The notes: a model not told the origin generated them from the letters alone. 64,000 nucleotides of DNA from Elusimicrobiota bacterium (GCA_016721625.1 JADKHR010000001.1:930001-994000), one strand, 5' to 3'. Positions 12,556 through 21,540 are shown, numbered from the stretch's first letter. A program made the numbers and translations.

Positions 12556-13671
12556 TTAGGGGAGCGCGGGGGCCGGGCCGGCGGGCGGCTCGACGTGGGC
12601 CTTGGGGTCGAAGACGTCCAAGACGCGAACCGGGGTCCCGTCCTTCATGTCCGCTCCCGGATTCAAGACCACCAAATCATTTTCCGCCAACCCCGAAATT
12701 TCCACCAAGCCCTCATCCATAAAAAGGATGTCTACGGTTTTTTCCCGGGCGCGGTTTTCCCCATCCACCAGAAACAGGCGCAGGGTCTTTTCTTGGACCT
12801 CCGCGCCGGCCTCGAGCGGCACGGTGAGCGCGCCCGTTTTCTCATAGCGGCGCACCGCGCACCGGGCGAACATCCCGGGGGTCAATTTCTCTTCCGGGTT
12901 CTTGGCCACGTCCACCTTGACCGAGAAAGACCGGGTGTCCCCTTTCAAATACGGGGTAATGGAAAGAACCACGCCCTCTTCCTTGTAATCCGGCACCGCG
13001 TCCACGGTGATCGCCACCTTTTGGCCCGCCTTCAAGAATTGGATGTCGTCCTCGGACAGGTCCATCTCGATGGCCACGCGGCTTTTGTCCATCAGTTTGC
13101 CGATCACGGTTCCCGGCTCCATGTGTTCCCCCACATTGACCCATTTCTCGACCAGGTAACCGTCGTGCGCGGCCCGGATCACGGTTTTCTCGGCCTCGAG
13201 CCGCGCTTGGCTGTAACGTGCCTTGGCCTGCTCATAGGTTAAACGGTCGATGGTGCCGTCTTTGAAATATTTGGAAGACGCTTTTTCATACTCCAGCTGG
13301 GACACGTCCAGCGCGTTTCGGGCTTCCGCCTGGTCCAAGGTGGCGATGAGGGCGCCTTTCTTAACGAACTGCCCCTTCTCCACATCAAATTTCGTCACCC
13401 GCCCCGGCGCGCCGAATTGCAGATTGGTTTCCGCCCGAGCACGGATGGTTCCGATCCTTTTCAACGAACCGGCCACGTCCCGGGGTCGCACTTTGTAGGC
13501 CTTCACTTGAACGGCTTCTTTGGCCGCCCGCTGGGCTTCTAAAGCCTGGGAGCGATAAAGCCGATATTCCTGAAACCGGCGCACCCCCCACGCCAAAGCG
13601 AAAACCACGACCACGCCCACCAAAAGGGGCCAGCGGCGTTTGAGTTGACCGGGAGTGTGAACGGTTGTCAT
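12556..13671 (-). CDS. RND efflux membrane-fusion (periplasmic adaptor) protein
   Basis: A 371-residue HlyD/AcrA-type adaptor that would bridge the RND pump at 9248-12489 and the TolC-like channel at 13708-15120. One N-terminal anchor helix (about residues 13-28) is followed by a beta-barrel/lipoyl half (TNLQFGAPGRVTKFDVEKGQ), a short helical hairpin (residues about 110-150), the second lipoyl half (RAAHDGYLVEKWVNVGEH) and a C-terminal membrane-proximal domain. Length is normal for the family. The gene lies between the other two components, 66 bp upstream of the pump gene and 36 bp downstream of the channel gene, so the three are very likely co-transcribed. Confidence 0.9.
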   Translation of the reverse strand: MTTVHTPGQLKRRWPLLVGVVVVFALAWGVRRFQEYRLYRSQALEAQRAAKEAVQVKAYKVRPRDVAGSLKRIGTIRARAETNLQFGAPGRVTKFDVEKGQFVKKGALIATLDQAEARNALDVSQLEYEKASSKYFKDGTIDRLTYEQAKARYSQARLEAEKTVIRAAHDGYLVEKWVNVGEHMEPGTVIGKLMDKSRVAIEMDLSEDDIQFLKAGQKVAITVDAVPDYKEEGVVLSITPYLKGDTRSFSVKVDVAKNPEEKLTPGMFARCAVRRYEKTGALTVPLEAGAEVQEKTLRLFLVDGENRAREKTVDILFMDEGLVEISGLAENDLVVLNPGADMKDGTPVRVLDVFDPKAHVEPPAGPAPALP

Positions 13672-13707
13672 AAAACAAATTCTCCTTTCTTCATCGTCGG
13701 ACCCACG

Positions 13708-15120
13708 TTAGGGCGCCACCCGATACTGGTCGGCCACCCCGACAGCCCGGTTCAGCGCGGACACCGAGATCAAATACTGCGCTTGGGCTTGAGCCAGCCC
13801 CGCCTGGGCGAACGCCAAACGGTTTTTGACGGACGCCAGGTCCCCCAAGTGGGCGCGATCGTCCTGAAGGAGGGACCGCGTGTCTTTGAATTCCTGCTGG
13901 GCTTCGTCCACTTTGGCCTTGGCGGCATCTCGGCGGCGGCCGGCGGTGGCCAACCGCTGAATCGCCAAATGAACCTCGGTTTCCTGGTCGCGGCGGGCCT
14001 TCTCATAGCGCCATTCTTCCTCGTGGTAGGCCTTGCGGCTTTCCTTGTTGGTGACGCCCACGCCCAGGGCATCCCCCAAGGACAGGCTGACTCCCTGGCT
14101 CTCCGTATGGGTCCGGCTGGATTCGCCCAGCTTGGGGCTAGTTTGTTCTTGAAAAGCGGAATATTTGGCCGTGTTTCCGCCGAGGGCCCACACGGCCGTC
14201 ACCCCGGCGTTCCAGTCCCGCTTGTATTCAAAGGGCTCGCTCTGAATGAAGGCGGCCCCGGAATGGCCGTAAAATCCGTTCAAGTCCACCTTGGGGTAAT
14301 ATCCGCTCCGACCGATCACCCGCCCCGCCTGGGCCGACTCGATCATGCGGTCGGCGATGCGGAGGTCCGGCCGGTGGGCCCGGGCGATTTTCAACGCTTC
14401 CTCCTCGTTCGGGGTCACGGAGCCCACGGGGATTTCTTCCGGGACGGAAAAATCCATGGACGTCCGCTGGCCCACAGCGTCCAGAAGAGCGATGCGGGCC
14501 TCCATCAGGTTTTCCTCGATCTCCGCCAGGGCCGCTTCGCTTTCACGGTTCTGGGCGCGGGTGGACAACAGTTCGATCCGAGCGGTGCGGGCCTCGCTCA
14601 GGTCGTGGCGCACGGCCTTTTCCAAATCTTCCTGCAAGGTTTTGTAGGTTTCGCGGTGCACGGTTTGGGCCCGCTGGAGCGCCGCCACCCGCCAATAGGC
14701 TTCCGTCACCGCGTATCTCACATCCAGCCGTTGTTTCTCCAGTTGAAGGGCGGCCACCTCCGCCGCCAACGCCGCCTGGCGTCGGGTTCCCCACAATTTT
14801 CCGCCCGCGTAAAGAGGTTGAGTGGCCTGAATGCCGTAAGATCGTTCCAGAAAATCCTGGTTTTCGTCGCCGCTGTTGTCCGCCTTGCCCCGGGTCTGGT
14901 CCGCCTTCGCGGTGATGGCCGGCACCAGCCCCGCCGTGGCCGTGCGCTTACGCGCCTGAGTGATGGAAAGTTCATCCTGCGCCAAGGTCAACCCCGCGTT
15001 GGCCGACAACGCCCGTTCCACGCACTCCCCCAAACTGAGGACGGGAGCCGCCCCCCCGTCCCCCCAGACCAGAGGACTGCTTAGGAAAACAAACAACACA
15101 GATCGTCGGATGAGATTCAT
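13708..15120 (-). CDS. TolC-like outer-membrane efflux protein
   Basis: A 470-residue outer-membrane channel of the OEP/TolC family. The ATG at 15120 is preferred over in-frame starts further upstream because AAGGA lies 6 nt before it and a signal peptide (MNLIRRSVLFVFLSSPLVWG) follows. Two related helical halves are visible, each with long alanine/glutamate/glutamine-rich coiled-coil helices (LTLAQDELSITQARKRTA; VHLAIQRLATAGRRRDAAKA), as in TolC tandem repeats. It is the first gene of the efflux operon. Its leader contains one copy of a 27-bp direct repeat (15136-15162). The substrate is unknown. Confidence 0.88.
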   Translation of the reverse strand: MNLIRRSVLFVFLSSPLVWGDGGAAPVLSLGECVERALSANAGLTLAQDELSITQARKRTATAGLVPAITAKADQTRGKADNSGDENQDFLERSYGIQATQPLYAGGKLWGTRRQAALAAEVAALQLEKQRLDVRYAVTEAYWRVAALQRAQTVHRETYKTLQEDLEKAVRHDLSEARTARIELLSTRAQNRESEAALAEIEENLMEARIALLDAVGQRTSMDFSVPEEIPVGSVTPNEEEALKIARAHRPDLRIADRMIESAQAGRVIGRSGYYPKVDLNGFYGHSGAAFIQSEPFEYKRDWNAGVTAVWALGGNTAKYSAFQEQTSPKLGESSRTHTESQGVSLSLGDALGVGVTNKESRKAYHEEEWRYEKARRDQETEVHLAIQRLATAGRRRDAAKAKVDEAQQEFKDTRSLLQDDRAHLGDLASVKNRLAFAQAGLAQAQAQYLISVSALNRAVGVADQYRVAP

Positions 15121-15135
15121 ATCATTCCTTACATA

Positions 15136-15162
15136 GTTTAATATTTTAGGGCGTCCCCCAAT
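15136..15162. repeat. 27-bp direct repeat, copy 1 (left of toxin-antitoxin pair)
   Basis: GTTTAATA-T-TTTAGGGCGTCCCCC-A-AT matches 15984-16010 at 25 of 27 positions in the same orientation. The two copies bracket the PIN/RHH toxin-antitoxin genes with about 850 bp between their starts. Confidence 0.7.
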
Positions 15163-15172
15163 GCGGTAAAGT

Positions 15173-15565
15173 TCAGAGGGCCCAATAGTCACGGGGGGCG
15201 ATGATCCGAATGTTTTTGTGGGTTTTCAGGATGAGAAGGTCTTGATCGCCTGTGAGGATAAAATCCACGTGGTTTGCTTCGGCATCCGCGAGAACTTGGT
15301 CGTCGTCGGGATCCCGGCAGATCTTATCCACGACGGAAGCGGTTTCACCGCGAACGAGAAAACGCTCCATAAAATCGGTCAATTTTTTGATGGCCGTGTT
15401 TGAAAAATGGAATTTAGCTCTCAATTTTTGTTTGAGCTCGCGCAGAATGAAGTCGGAAAAATAGAGTTCGTGTTGATGAACCGCGTGCGTGAGAATTTCA
15501 TGAGAGTGTCCTCCCCGCGCGATAAAGGCGGAAATCAGGACGTTGGTGTCCAGAAATATTTTCAC
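15173..15565 (-). CDS. PIN-domain toxin (putative toxin-antitoxin ribonuclease)
   Basis: A 130-residue single-domain PIN protein, the usual toxin size. Acidic active-site positions are visible: FLDTNVLISAF at the N-terminus, a mid-protein glutamate region (REL), DPDDDQVLADAEA and TGDQDLL near the C-terminus. PIN toxins are magnesium-dependent ribonucleases. The start is GTG at 15565, overlapping the antitoxin stop by 4 bp (GTGA), which implies translational coupling. The closest type is the 'toxin component, PIN family' group paired with small DNA-binding antitoxins. The RNA target is unknown. Confidence 0.85.
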   Translation of the reverse strand: MKIFLDTNVLISAFIARGGHSHEILTHAVHQHELYFSDFILRELKQKLRAKFHFSNTAIKKLTDFMERFLVRGETASVVDKICRDPDDDQVLADAEANHVDFILTGDQDLLILKTHKNIRIIAPRDYWAL

Positions 15566-15783
15566 GAAATCTGCTTGAAGACATCCTCTTCGGTGACGCC
15601 CACTCCCCTTTTGGCGGCTTCGATCTGAGCGTCTTGGCGAAGACGGTCGAACGTCGCTCGAAAAAAATAATCACGAAGGGAACGCCGGATAATTTCACTC
15701 CCGTTGGCGTGTTCGCGTTTGGTCTCTGATTTAAGTTGTTTCAGCATCTCTGCCGGCAGACTAATGGAAACAGATTGGCGCAT
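15562..15783 (-). CDS. ribbon-helix-helix antitoxin
   Basis: A 73-residue protein starting MRQSVSISLPAEMLKQLK, the typical beta-strand plus first helix of ribbon-helix-helix (CopG/MetJ-like) DNA-binding proteins, followed by GSEIIRRSLRDYFF as the second helix. The C-terminal half would bind the PIN toxin. An excellent ribosome-binding site (AAGGAGGTGACC) precedes the ATG at 15783, and a strong promoter lies 25 bp further out, so autoregulation by the toxin-antitoxin complex is likely. The antitoxin gene comes first, as usual. Confidence 0.85.
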   Translation of the reverse strand: MRQSVSISLPAEMLKQLKSETKREHANGSEIIRRSLRDYFFRATFDRLRQDAQIEAAKRGVGVTEEDVFKQIS

Positions 15784-15807
15784 CGGTCACCTCCTTGTTC
15801 TTATTAC

Positions 15808-15836
15808 ACTGTAGCACAGGTCCGTCAAACTGTCAA
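15808..15836 (-). promoter_or_regulatory. promoter of the toxin-antitoxin operon
   Basis: On the minus strand a perfect TTGACA (15836-15831) is followed by a 17-bp spacer and TACAGT (15813-15808) with an upstream TG, giving an extended -10 (TGCTACAGT). It lies about 25 bp upstream of the antitoxin start, so the leader is short. Confidence 0.7.
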
Positions 15837-15983
15837 TGGGCATCCAATTTCGCCCACGTGACTTTTTTTGCTCCTAAGCAAAACGAGTTATGACTTTATT
15901 TGCCTCAAAGCAAAAAAGGACAGCCGATGAAACGCTGAAAATAATCTGTTAAATGACGAACCGAGCCATTCCTCGGCCTTATT

Positions 15984-16010
15984 GTTTAATAATTTAGGGC
16001 GTCCCCCGAT
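15984..16010. repeat. 27-bp direct repeat, copy 2 (right of toxin-antitoxin pair)
   Basis: GTTTAATA-A-TTTAGGGCGTCCCCC-G-AT, 25/27 identical to 15136-15162. Between the antitoxin promoter and this repeat (15837-15983) I see only AT-rich sequence with a small hairpin of TTTTGC/GCAAAA arms near 15868-15885. Confidence 0.7.
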
Positions 16011-16033
16011 CTTTTCCGTCCCCCTACAACGGG

Positions 16034-17707
16034 TCACTGAATTTTCCATATGCGCACGGTGGTGTAAATGGAGGGGGCTGAGGTTCCCAGTGAATGGCTT
16101 AAGCCCAAACCCCACCCTCCGGTTGAGTTCATGGTTAGGTATTGAACCTCAAATACACTGGTCGCGGTCAGGGTGAACCTTCCAAATCCCGAGCTTTTGG
16201 TGTCTGCAAAGTCATCTCTATCGTTCGAAAAAGCAGTGTTCCCTACTACCGTAACCGAATCGCCGGACCGCGTGGTAAATCGGGTGACCACTCGACCCAC
16301 TCTGTAAAAAGGGCTCTCCCATTCAACGTCGTAGGTGCCGGGAGGGAGGGTGATTTGGTCGGACGCCAGACTGGCTCCAGGGATGGTATTGGTTAGGACG
16401 GTGTTCAACGCCCTATTCCTGAAGAGGCCGTTTGTCGCTGTGCCGCCATCTGCAGAGGCCGCTTTCACGTCGGCGACGGCCATATAAGGAACGGGGGCGA
16501 CCCGGGCCGATCCGTCGCGGTTGAGGGTCAGGGCTGTGACGGGGTTGGTGTTGTTGTCTTGCACGGCCTCGATTTTGAGGCTACCGTCGATGGGCACCGT
16601 CAGCCGCCAGGCGCGCTGGTTCGCCGTCCCGGCCGTGTTCTTGAGAAGGACCTCCCCCGGAGATCCGTTCACGGCCAGGGCCGTGGCGGTGACGGACCCC
16701 CCGATAAGGTTGGAGATCGTTGAAGAGGACGCCGTCATCGAACCATCCCGGCCAACCGATAAAGCCGTGACAGGCCCTGAGTTATTATCTTGAACCGCTT
16801 CCATCTTCAGGCTTCCGTTGGTCGGCACCGTCAGCCGCCAGGCGCGCTGGTTGGCCGTGCCGCCCGTGTTTCTGAGAATAACCTCGCCCGGCGATCCGCT
16901 GAGGTCCAGGGTTCCCAATGGGGTGGACATGGACCCCACGCTCAATTTGTTTCCGATGAGGCTGGTTCCCCCCGCGAGGAATTGAGCGGTGGGGGCGGCG
17001 CCTGCCGTTCCGGGGTAAAGGCTCAACACCGGTTGGAGGGGATCGGTGGCGTCGCGGGTGGCTTTCAGGCGCAGGGTTTCCACCACGGAAATGGGCTGAA
17101 TGGTTTGGTGAAAGCCGGAGGCGGTGATGGTGGAAACAACCGCGCCCCCCGAAATTTGGGTTCCGTCCACCGGCACCGTGCCGAGGATCACGCCGGCGTC
17201 GATTTTCGCGGGATTCGTTTTCGATTGCCAAGCGGTGGCGAGGTCCAGGTTGGCCGTGCCGGGAAGGACGATTTTCCCTGCCGAAATGGTGGCCACTTTG
17301 GCGTCCGTCACGGCTCCGTCGGCCAAGGCCAGGGTGTCCACGCCACCGGCTTCGACCCGCTGGGCCACGAAACTGTAGGGGCTCGCGCTGAAATCCGACT
17401 CGGGGGTCAGCGCTTCACCGCTCACCTCCACTTTGAGTTTCGGGTTCACCGCTCGCCAATCCACGCCGGGGTTGTCCCAAATCACGGTGAACTCACCGGT
17501 CACGGGGAGCGTGACCACAAAGGTGTTGGAATCGTACACCGTCGTCGGGTTGACGGGGTCCACCAGGGACAGTTTGATCGCCTGTTCCCCATGGACCGCC
17601 GCGCCGGATTTGGAGAGCCGCCCTTGATAAATGATCCGGTTCGGAACGGCCGCCAACACGGCTCCACAGGCGAAAAACAGAAGAGAAAGTGTTCGGAATC
17701 GGTTCAT
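16034..17707 (-). CDS. YQGRLS-family secreted protein with jelly-roll-like C-terminal head
   Basis: A 557-residue protein with a clear signal peptide (MNRFRTLSLLFFACGAVLA). Its N-terminal module of about 140 residues (VPNRIIYQGRLSKSGAAV, then TGEFTVIWDN, EALTPES and SASPYSFVAQRVEAGGV) is shared with the proteins at 25149 and 27151. The middle contains a tandem duplication of about 55 residues, each copy with SPGEVxLxNT, TANQRAWRLTVP and SLKxEAVQDNN. The last 130 residues (LPPGTYDVEWES, FEVQYLTMNS) resemble the beta-sandwich of C1q/TNF-like heads. No catalytic motif is visible. It overlaps the stop of the upstream TPR gene by 4 bp. A surface fibre or adhesin role is an inference from architecture and context. 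Confidence 0.7.
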   Translation of the reverse strand: MNRFRTLSLLFFACGAVLAAVPNRIIYQGRLSKSGAAVHGEQAIKLSLVDPVNPTTVYDSNTFVVTLPVTGEFTVIWDNPGVDWRAVNPKLKVEVSGEALTPESDFSASPYSFVAQRVEAGGVDTLALADGAVTDAKVATISAGKIVLPGTANLDLATAWQSKTNPAKIDAGVILGTVPVDGTQISGGAVVSTITASGFHQTIQPISVVETLRLKATRDATDPLQPVLSLYPGTAGAAPTAQFLAGGTSLIGNKLSVGSMSTPLGTLDLSGSPGEVILRNTGGTANQRAWRLTVPTNGSLKMEAVQDNNSGPVTALSVGRDGSMTASSSTISNLIGGSVTATALAVNGSPGEVLLKNTAGTANQRAWRLTVPIDGSLKIEAVQDNNTNPVTALTLNRDGSARVAPVPYMAVADVKAASADGGTATNGLFRNRALNTVLTNTIPGASLASDQITLPPGTYDVEWESPFYRVGRVVTRFTTRSGDSVTVVGNTAFSNDRDDFADTKSSGFGRFTLTATSVFEVQYLTMNSTGGWGLGLSHSLGTSAPSIYTTVRIWKIQ

Positions 17708-18920
17708 TTAGCGGCTCCTTTGTTTTCCCTTTCTTTAATCCGCCTGAGCGCCTGGCGGGCTTCCTCGTGTTTGGGATCGAGGCGCAGGGCCTCTTCAAAG
17801 GCGGCTCGGGCGTCGTCGTATTTTTCGTCCCCGTAAAGCCGCAAGCCTTCCCGATAGCGTTCTTCGGCGGAGGTCTTGATTTGGACGGGCGGCACATAAA
17901 GTTTTCGGCCTTGCATGAGGCGTTTGACTTCGCCCACCTGTTCGATGGCCCCGGCGTTGGTCGGATCGATCTCCAACACCTGGTTGAGGGTTTCCAGGGC
18001 TTCGGTGTAACGCTCGTTCACCATATCCAAGGTCGCTTTCGACAGGAGCCGGGGCACTTCCTTTAAACGGGCCTCTTCCCGAACAGCCTTTTTGACGGCG
18101 GTGGTCACCGCGCCGAGATTGGAGAGGGCGGCCCGGGCCTGGGGGTCCGCCGGGTCCCGGGCAAGAACCTTTTCCAAATTCAATCGCGCTCTGTTCAGGT
18201 CGCCTTCCTGCTCGGCCCGTTGGGCGCCGGCCAACAGATCTTGGCGTTCCCGGCGCCAAAGGTCCTCCGCGGCCTTTTTGTCGGCCAGGGCCGCGTAGTC
18301 CTCCAAACGGGCCGAAACGAGATCGTCGGGAAGAGGGCCCGCGTCCAGAGCCAGCCGGAGCGATCGCCCGGCCGCATCCCATTGGCTCTGATTGTATTGG
18401 TAAATGCCCTCATGGGCGGCTTGATGTTGGGCGGAAGGAAAGCGCCGGTTTAATCGGGCCGTCAAACGACGGTCCAGGCGCCCCATTTGGTCGCGGGCCT
18501 CGTCCAGACCGGGGGCCTCTTCCAGGACACGGTTTAAGACGTCGGAGGCCCGGAGAAGCTCATCTTTTGAAATCAGCTTCGCCGCCTGGGCCACGCGGTC
18601 CCGCTGCTCTTTTTGGACGGAGTAACGACGATCGGCGCTCATGCGGGCGTCCCGGACGTAACGGGAAGCGTCGGCCTGCCGTTGGGCCTCCATTTGGTTT
18701 TCCAATTGGCGCGCGGCGCGGGTGAGGGCGAGGGTCAGGTTTTTGTCGCCGGAGTTTTCCGGCAGAGCGGAGAGATAAATTCGGCAGGCTTGCCGGAAGT
18801 CCCCGGTTTTCTCCGCTTCGGCCCCCTGGGTAAGAACGACCTGGAGGTCTGTGGCGGAAAGGACGGAGGTCAGGCAACAGGAGGAGCCCGCAGAGCGCGG
18901 CGGCCAGGCGGCGGGAACCC
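17704..18920 (-). CDS. secreted TPR-repeat protein (frame break in the signal region)
   Basis: About 405 residues made almost wholly of tetratricopeptide-like helices; clear TPRs occur at the C-terminus (EERYREGLRLYGDEKYDDAR, FEEALRLDPKHEEA). The most likely start is ATG 18920, 7 bp after the upstream stop, giving MGSRRLAAALCGLLLLP. One base then appears to be missing near 18870, because the frame that continues (ATDLQVVLTQGAEAEKTGDF) is clearly the mature N-terminus. It lies between a PorV-like barrel that itself carries a TPR and a YQGRLS protein, overlapping the latter by 4 bp. A scaffold role in the envelope is inferred. Confidence 0.7.
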
Positions 18921-18927
18921 ATGCGGA

Positions 18928-20063
18928 TCAGCGCGGTTCGCCGCCCTCCATCAACCGACCGCATTCGAGGAGCCACTGCTGGACCTCGGCGCTGGCGGGG
19001 TTGATTTTGAGGGCTTCGTTGAAATCAAGGATGGCGCGGTCGTAAAGTTTGAGGCCCATGTGCCGTTTGCCCCGTTCCACAAAATCCTGGTAAACGTCCG
19101 CCGCCAGGCCCGGGGCCGGCGTCGGCTCGCCGAAGCGGAACCCCAAGGTGAGACGGTGGGCGGCGCCCAGGTTTTCTCCCAGACCGCTCCAGGCATAATC
19201 CAGGGTGACCTTGCCCAGCCGGAACCCCGCCCCGGCGCGCAGGCCCGCGCCCGTGTTGTCGGTGGAACGGTATCCCACCCGCAGGGCCAAGAGGCCCTTC
19301 AGCCAATACTCCGCCCCGAAACTGATCGAGGTCTTTTCTCCTGTGACTTGGTGAAGGTCCGCCCCGGTGGTCAAAAGGTCCCCCGAGAACGGCTGGCTGT
19401 AGCCCAGACCCAGCACGTATTCCGTGGGAAGCGCCGCCGTCTGGGAATCAAATTTAAGTCCCTGGCCCAGATTTCGGACCGCCGCCCCCAGGGAAGACCG
19501 CCGGAACCAGGGATTCCGCGCCGCGCCCGCGCCCCAGGGCCGAACCATGACACCGAAATCCGCCGCGAACCCCGACGCGGACACCCCTGCCACCTTTTCA
19601 GAAATGACTTTGGCGGCCACCCCGGCCGTGAGGCCGCTGGCCCCCGTGGCGCCCTGGGCCAAATTCCGCCCCCAAGCCACGGTGAGAACGTCGTCGCCCG
19701 ATTTAACGGACCCGGTCGGGGTTCCCTGGGCGTCAAAACCCAAAAAGTCGTCGACGGTCAAACGCTCGTAAGCCAGCGCCAACGCCCCCGCGCCTTTGAA
19801 AGGAACCGCCCCCACGAACCGTTGGTCGGTGACCCCCTCTGTCCATTTGTTATGGGTGAGGGACACCTCCGGAGCGCTCAATAGCCCGAGCCCCGCGGGG
19901 TTCCACAGGGCCGAAAGGGCCCCCTCGGCCAAGGCGGCCTGGGTGTCCCCCAAAGCGGCCGGGCGCGCGCCGGCACCCATCTTCAAAAATTCAGCGCCGG
20001 TATTTCCGTCCGCCGCGTGGGCCGCGGAGAGGACAGAACCAACACCCCGAAGAGAACACTAAG
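18928..20063 (-). CDS. PorV/PorQ-family outer-membrane barrel with C-terminal TPR (one frame break)
   Basis: About 378 residues. The N-terminus after the signal peptide, GNTGAEFLKMGAGARPAALG, is the hallmark of PorV/PorQ (UPF0164) barrels, followed by WNPAGLG and many alternating beta-strands to about residue 320. The last 50 residues form a TPR-like pair (GLKLYDRAILDFNEALKINP). ATG 20063 gives a signal peptide (MKRLSVLFGVLVLSS), but the frame changes near 20030; one missing base joins it to AAHAADGNTG. PorV binds substrates or the translocon in type IX secretion. Here a SprA-like gene lies 9 kb away on the same strand. Confidence 0.75.
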
Positions 20064-20068
20064 GCGTT

Positions 20069-20968
20069 TCATCGAATCACCGCGAGCTTCCCTGATTTCT
20101 TCGTTCCGTTGGCGTCCACCACCCACAGGTAGGTCCCGGTGGCCAAATCTTCCCCGGCGTCACTCCGCACGTCCCAAACCTCTTGAGGAGTGCCCGAGGT
20201 GTGGTCAATTTCTTTCACCCGGGAACCCGACAGGGTATAGATGTGGATCGTGCAAAGACTCGGCAAATTATTGAAAGTAATACCGCCCGCCAGGGTACCG
20301 CTTTGCCCGGCCCCGGACCCCGCCGTTCCGCCCGACGGGCGCCAGGGAACGGGGAACGCGTGGATATCGCCGGCATTAAAGGAAGGCCCCCCCATCACGG
20401 CGAAAACGGAGAAATGGTGGATGGGCGTTGTGACGGTGTTCTCCACCTTGTCGATCGAAGGGTCCGGTAGCCGGACCCAGTTCCCATGGACCTCGTCCAG
20501 CCACCAAATCGCCAGTGTGTCTACCCGGACTGGTCGGCCGCCCTCAGTGCCATCCACGATTCCATCCCTGGGATTTTCGTCGTTAAAGGGAAGGGTTAAA
20601 ACGGCTGGTTTCAACAAACGGGTGGACTGCTGTGGCCCATTTACGGTTTGAAGATTGATCTCCCAAAGTCGATCGTCCACAGGGAATGTGAATCCGTTGC
20701 CCATGGCCTCTAGATTGCGCCCCCCCCAGAGGCCGGTCACAAGCACATAACCTTTCGAATTGGTCAATACCGTCTGGGACCCCACATCCCCGAGAGAGAA
20801 AGACAATCTCCAAGTGGCCGTCGAGGATGGATTTTCCGTTACCCCTGAAAAACCCACAACGTCAAACAACCGAATGGAATCGTCCACAGACCCTTTCTTT
20901 AACCCAGCAAGAACAATGAGGTTTAGAAATACAGACAGCACAATTATCATGAGAATTTTAGTTTTCAT
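20069..20968 (-). CDS. secreted protein with FlgD-like/type IX sorting-like C-terminal domain
   Basis: About 299 residues. The chosen start (20968) gives MKTKILMIIVLSVFLNLIVL, a signal peptide; an in-frame start 24 bp upstream is possible and neither has a clear ribosome-binding site. The middle has beta-rich segments with no recognised motif. The last 80 residues (IHIYTLSGSRVKEID, VWDVRSDAGEDLATGTYLWV, KKSGKLAVIR) have the FlgD-Ig/type IX CTD pattern: hydrophobic strand, W-D-x-R-x-D/N, G-x-Y, then a terminal strand ending in basic residues. It ends 5 bp before the PorV-like start, so the two are probably co-expressed. A cargo role is inferred. Confidence 0.65.
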   Translation of the reverse strand: MKTKILMIIVLSVFLNLIVLAGLKKGSVDDSIRLFDVVGFSGVTENPSSTATWRLSFSLGDVGSQTVLTNSKGYVLVTGLWGGRNLEAMGNGFTFPVDDRLWEINLQTVNGPQQSTRLLKPAVLTLPFNDENPRDGIVDGTEGGRPVRVDTLAIWWLDEVHGNWVRLPDPSIDKVENTVTTPIHHFSVFAVMGGPSFNAGDIHAFPVPWRPSGGTAGSGAGQSGTLAGGITFNNLPSLCTIHIYTLSGSRVKEIDHTSGTPQEVWDVRSDAGEDLATGTYLWVVDANGTKKSGKLAVIR

Positions 20969-21139
20969 AGGAGGCCACCAAAGAATATGCAACTAAAAGT
21001 ATTGTTCTGAAGGTCTTCATCGAGAGCGAGTAGTATACCACAGTGGACCGAAAAATGTCTTAAGAAATCGTAAACGTTTCGTAACAAAATTTTTGGGGTG
21101 GGAAGGACCTTCGGCGTGGGAGAAAATCTTATACGTTTT

Positions 21140-21540
21140 GGGTCTTCCGGGTTTCGTAAACAGTTTTATTTGATCGTTTTTGACTCACACCCCCCCCTTG
21201 AGGCGTTTTGAGCACGACGTTTTGACGGTTGCGGTGCGGCCCGTTGTGCCGGCGATAGGCTGTTGAGTCGAGCCGGTCTCGCCGTGGCGGCGAAGCCGAC
21301 AGAGACCGGGCCCGGCGTTTCTGCCGGGCCATATGAGGGACGCCCGTCAAAATGGCGCGCGGAAGCCGGTCGGGGCACGTTTTCTTTCCCCCCTTTCTTT
21401 TGCGTGTCCAAAAGAAAGGGGGCCGGGTCCAGGGGGTGGAACCCCCTGGAACGAAAGAGAGGTGGCTTGGACAGGTTTTCAAGGGCGCTTAATCGACGAT
21501 ACATTTCCATTTTTTGCATACACAAAACCGAGAAGACCCT
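21140..21540 (+). mobile_element. MITE-like element, copy B
   Basis: A 401-bp copy of the element at 8817-9240, in inverted orientation relative to it. Left end GGGTCTTCCGGGTTTCGT at 21140; the right end, read inward from 21540, is AGGGTCTTCTCGGTTTTGTG. Flanks TACGTTTT (21132-21139) and TATGTTCT (21541-21548) agree at 6 of 8 positions, possibly a worn target duplication. Inside are an outer stem (CGTTTTGACGG at 21218-21228 with 21344-21354), CCGGTCTC/GAGACCGG (21273-21280, 21302-21309), GGCCCGGC/GCCGGGCC (21309-21316, 21323-21330) and the perfect 14-bp-arm palindrome at 21389-21422. It abuts the stop codon of the RND gene at 21540. The 170 bp before it (20969-21139) hold nothing I recognise. 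Confidence 0.72.

Noticed and set aside
11731..15084. Long plus-strand open frames of about 500 codons opposite the efflux operon.
   Set aside because: The minus strand holds complete, well-recognised TolC, adaptor and RND genes; the plus frames show no motif and have shadow-type composition.
21389..21422. The 14-bp palindrome as a Rho-independent terminator.
   Set aside because: No T-run follows on either strand in any copy.
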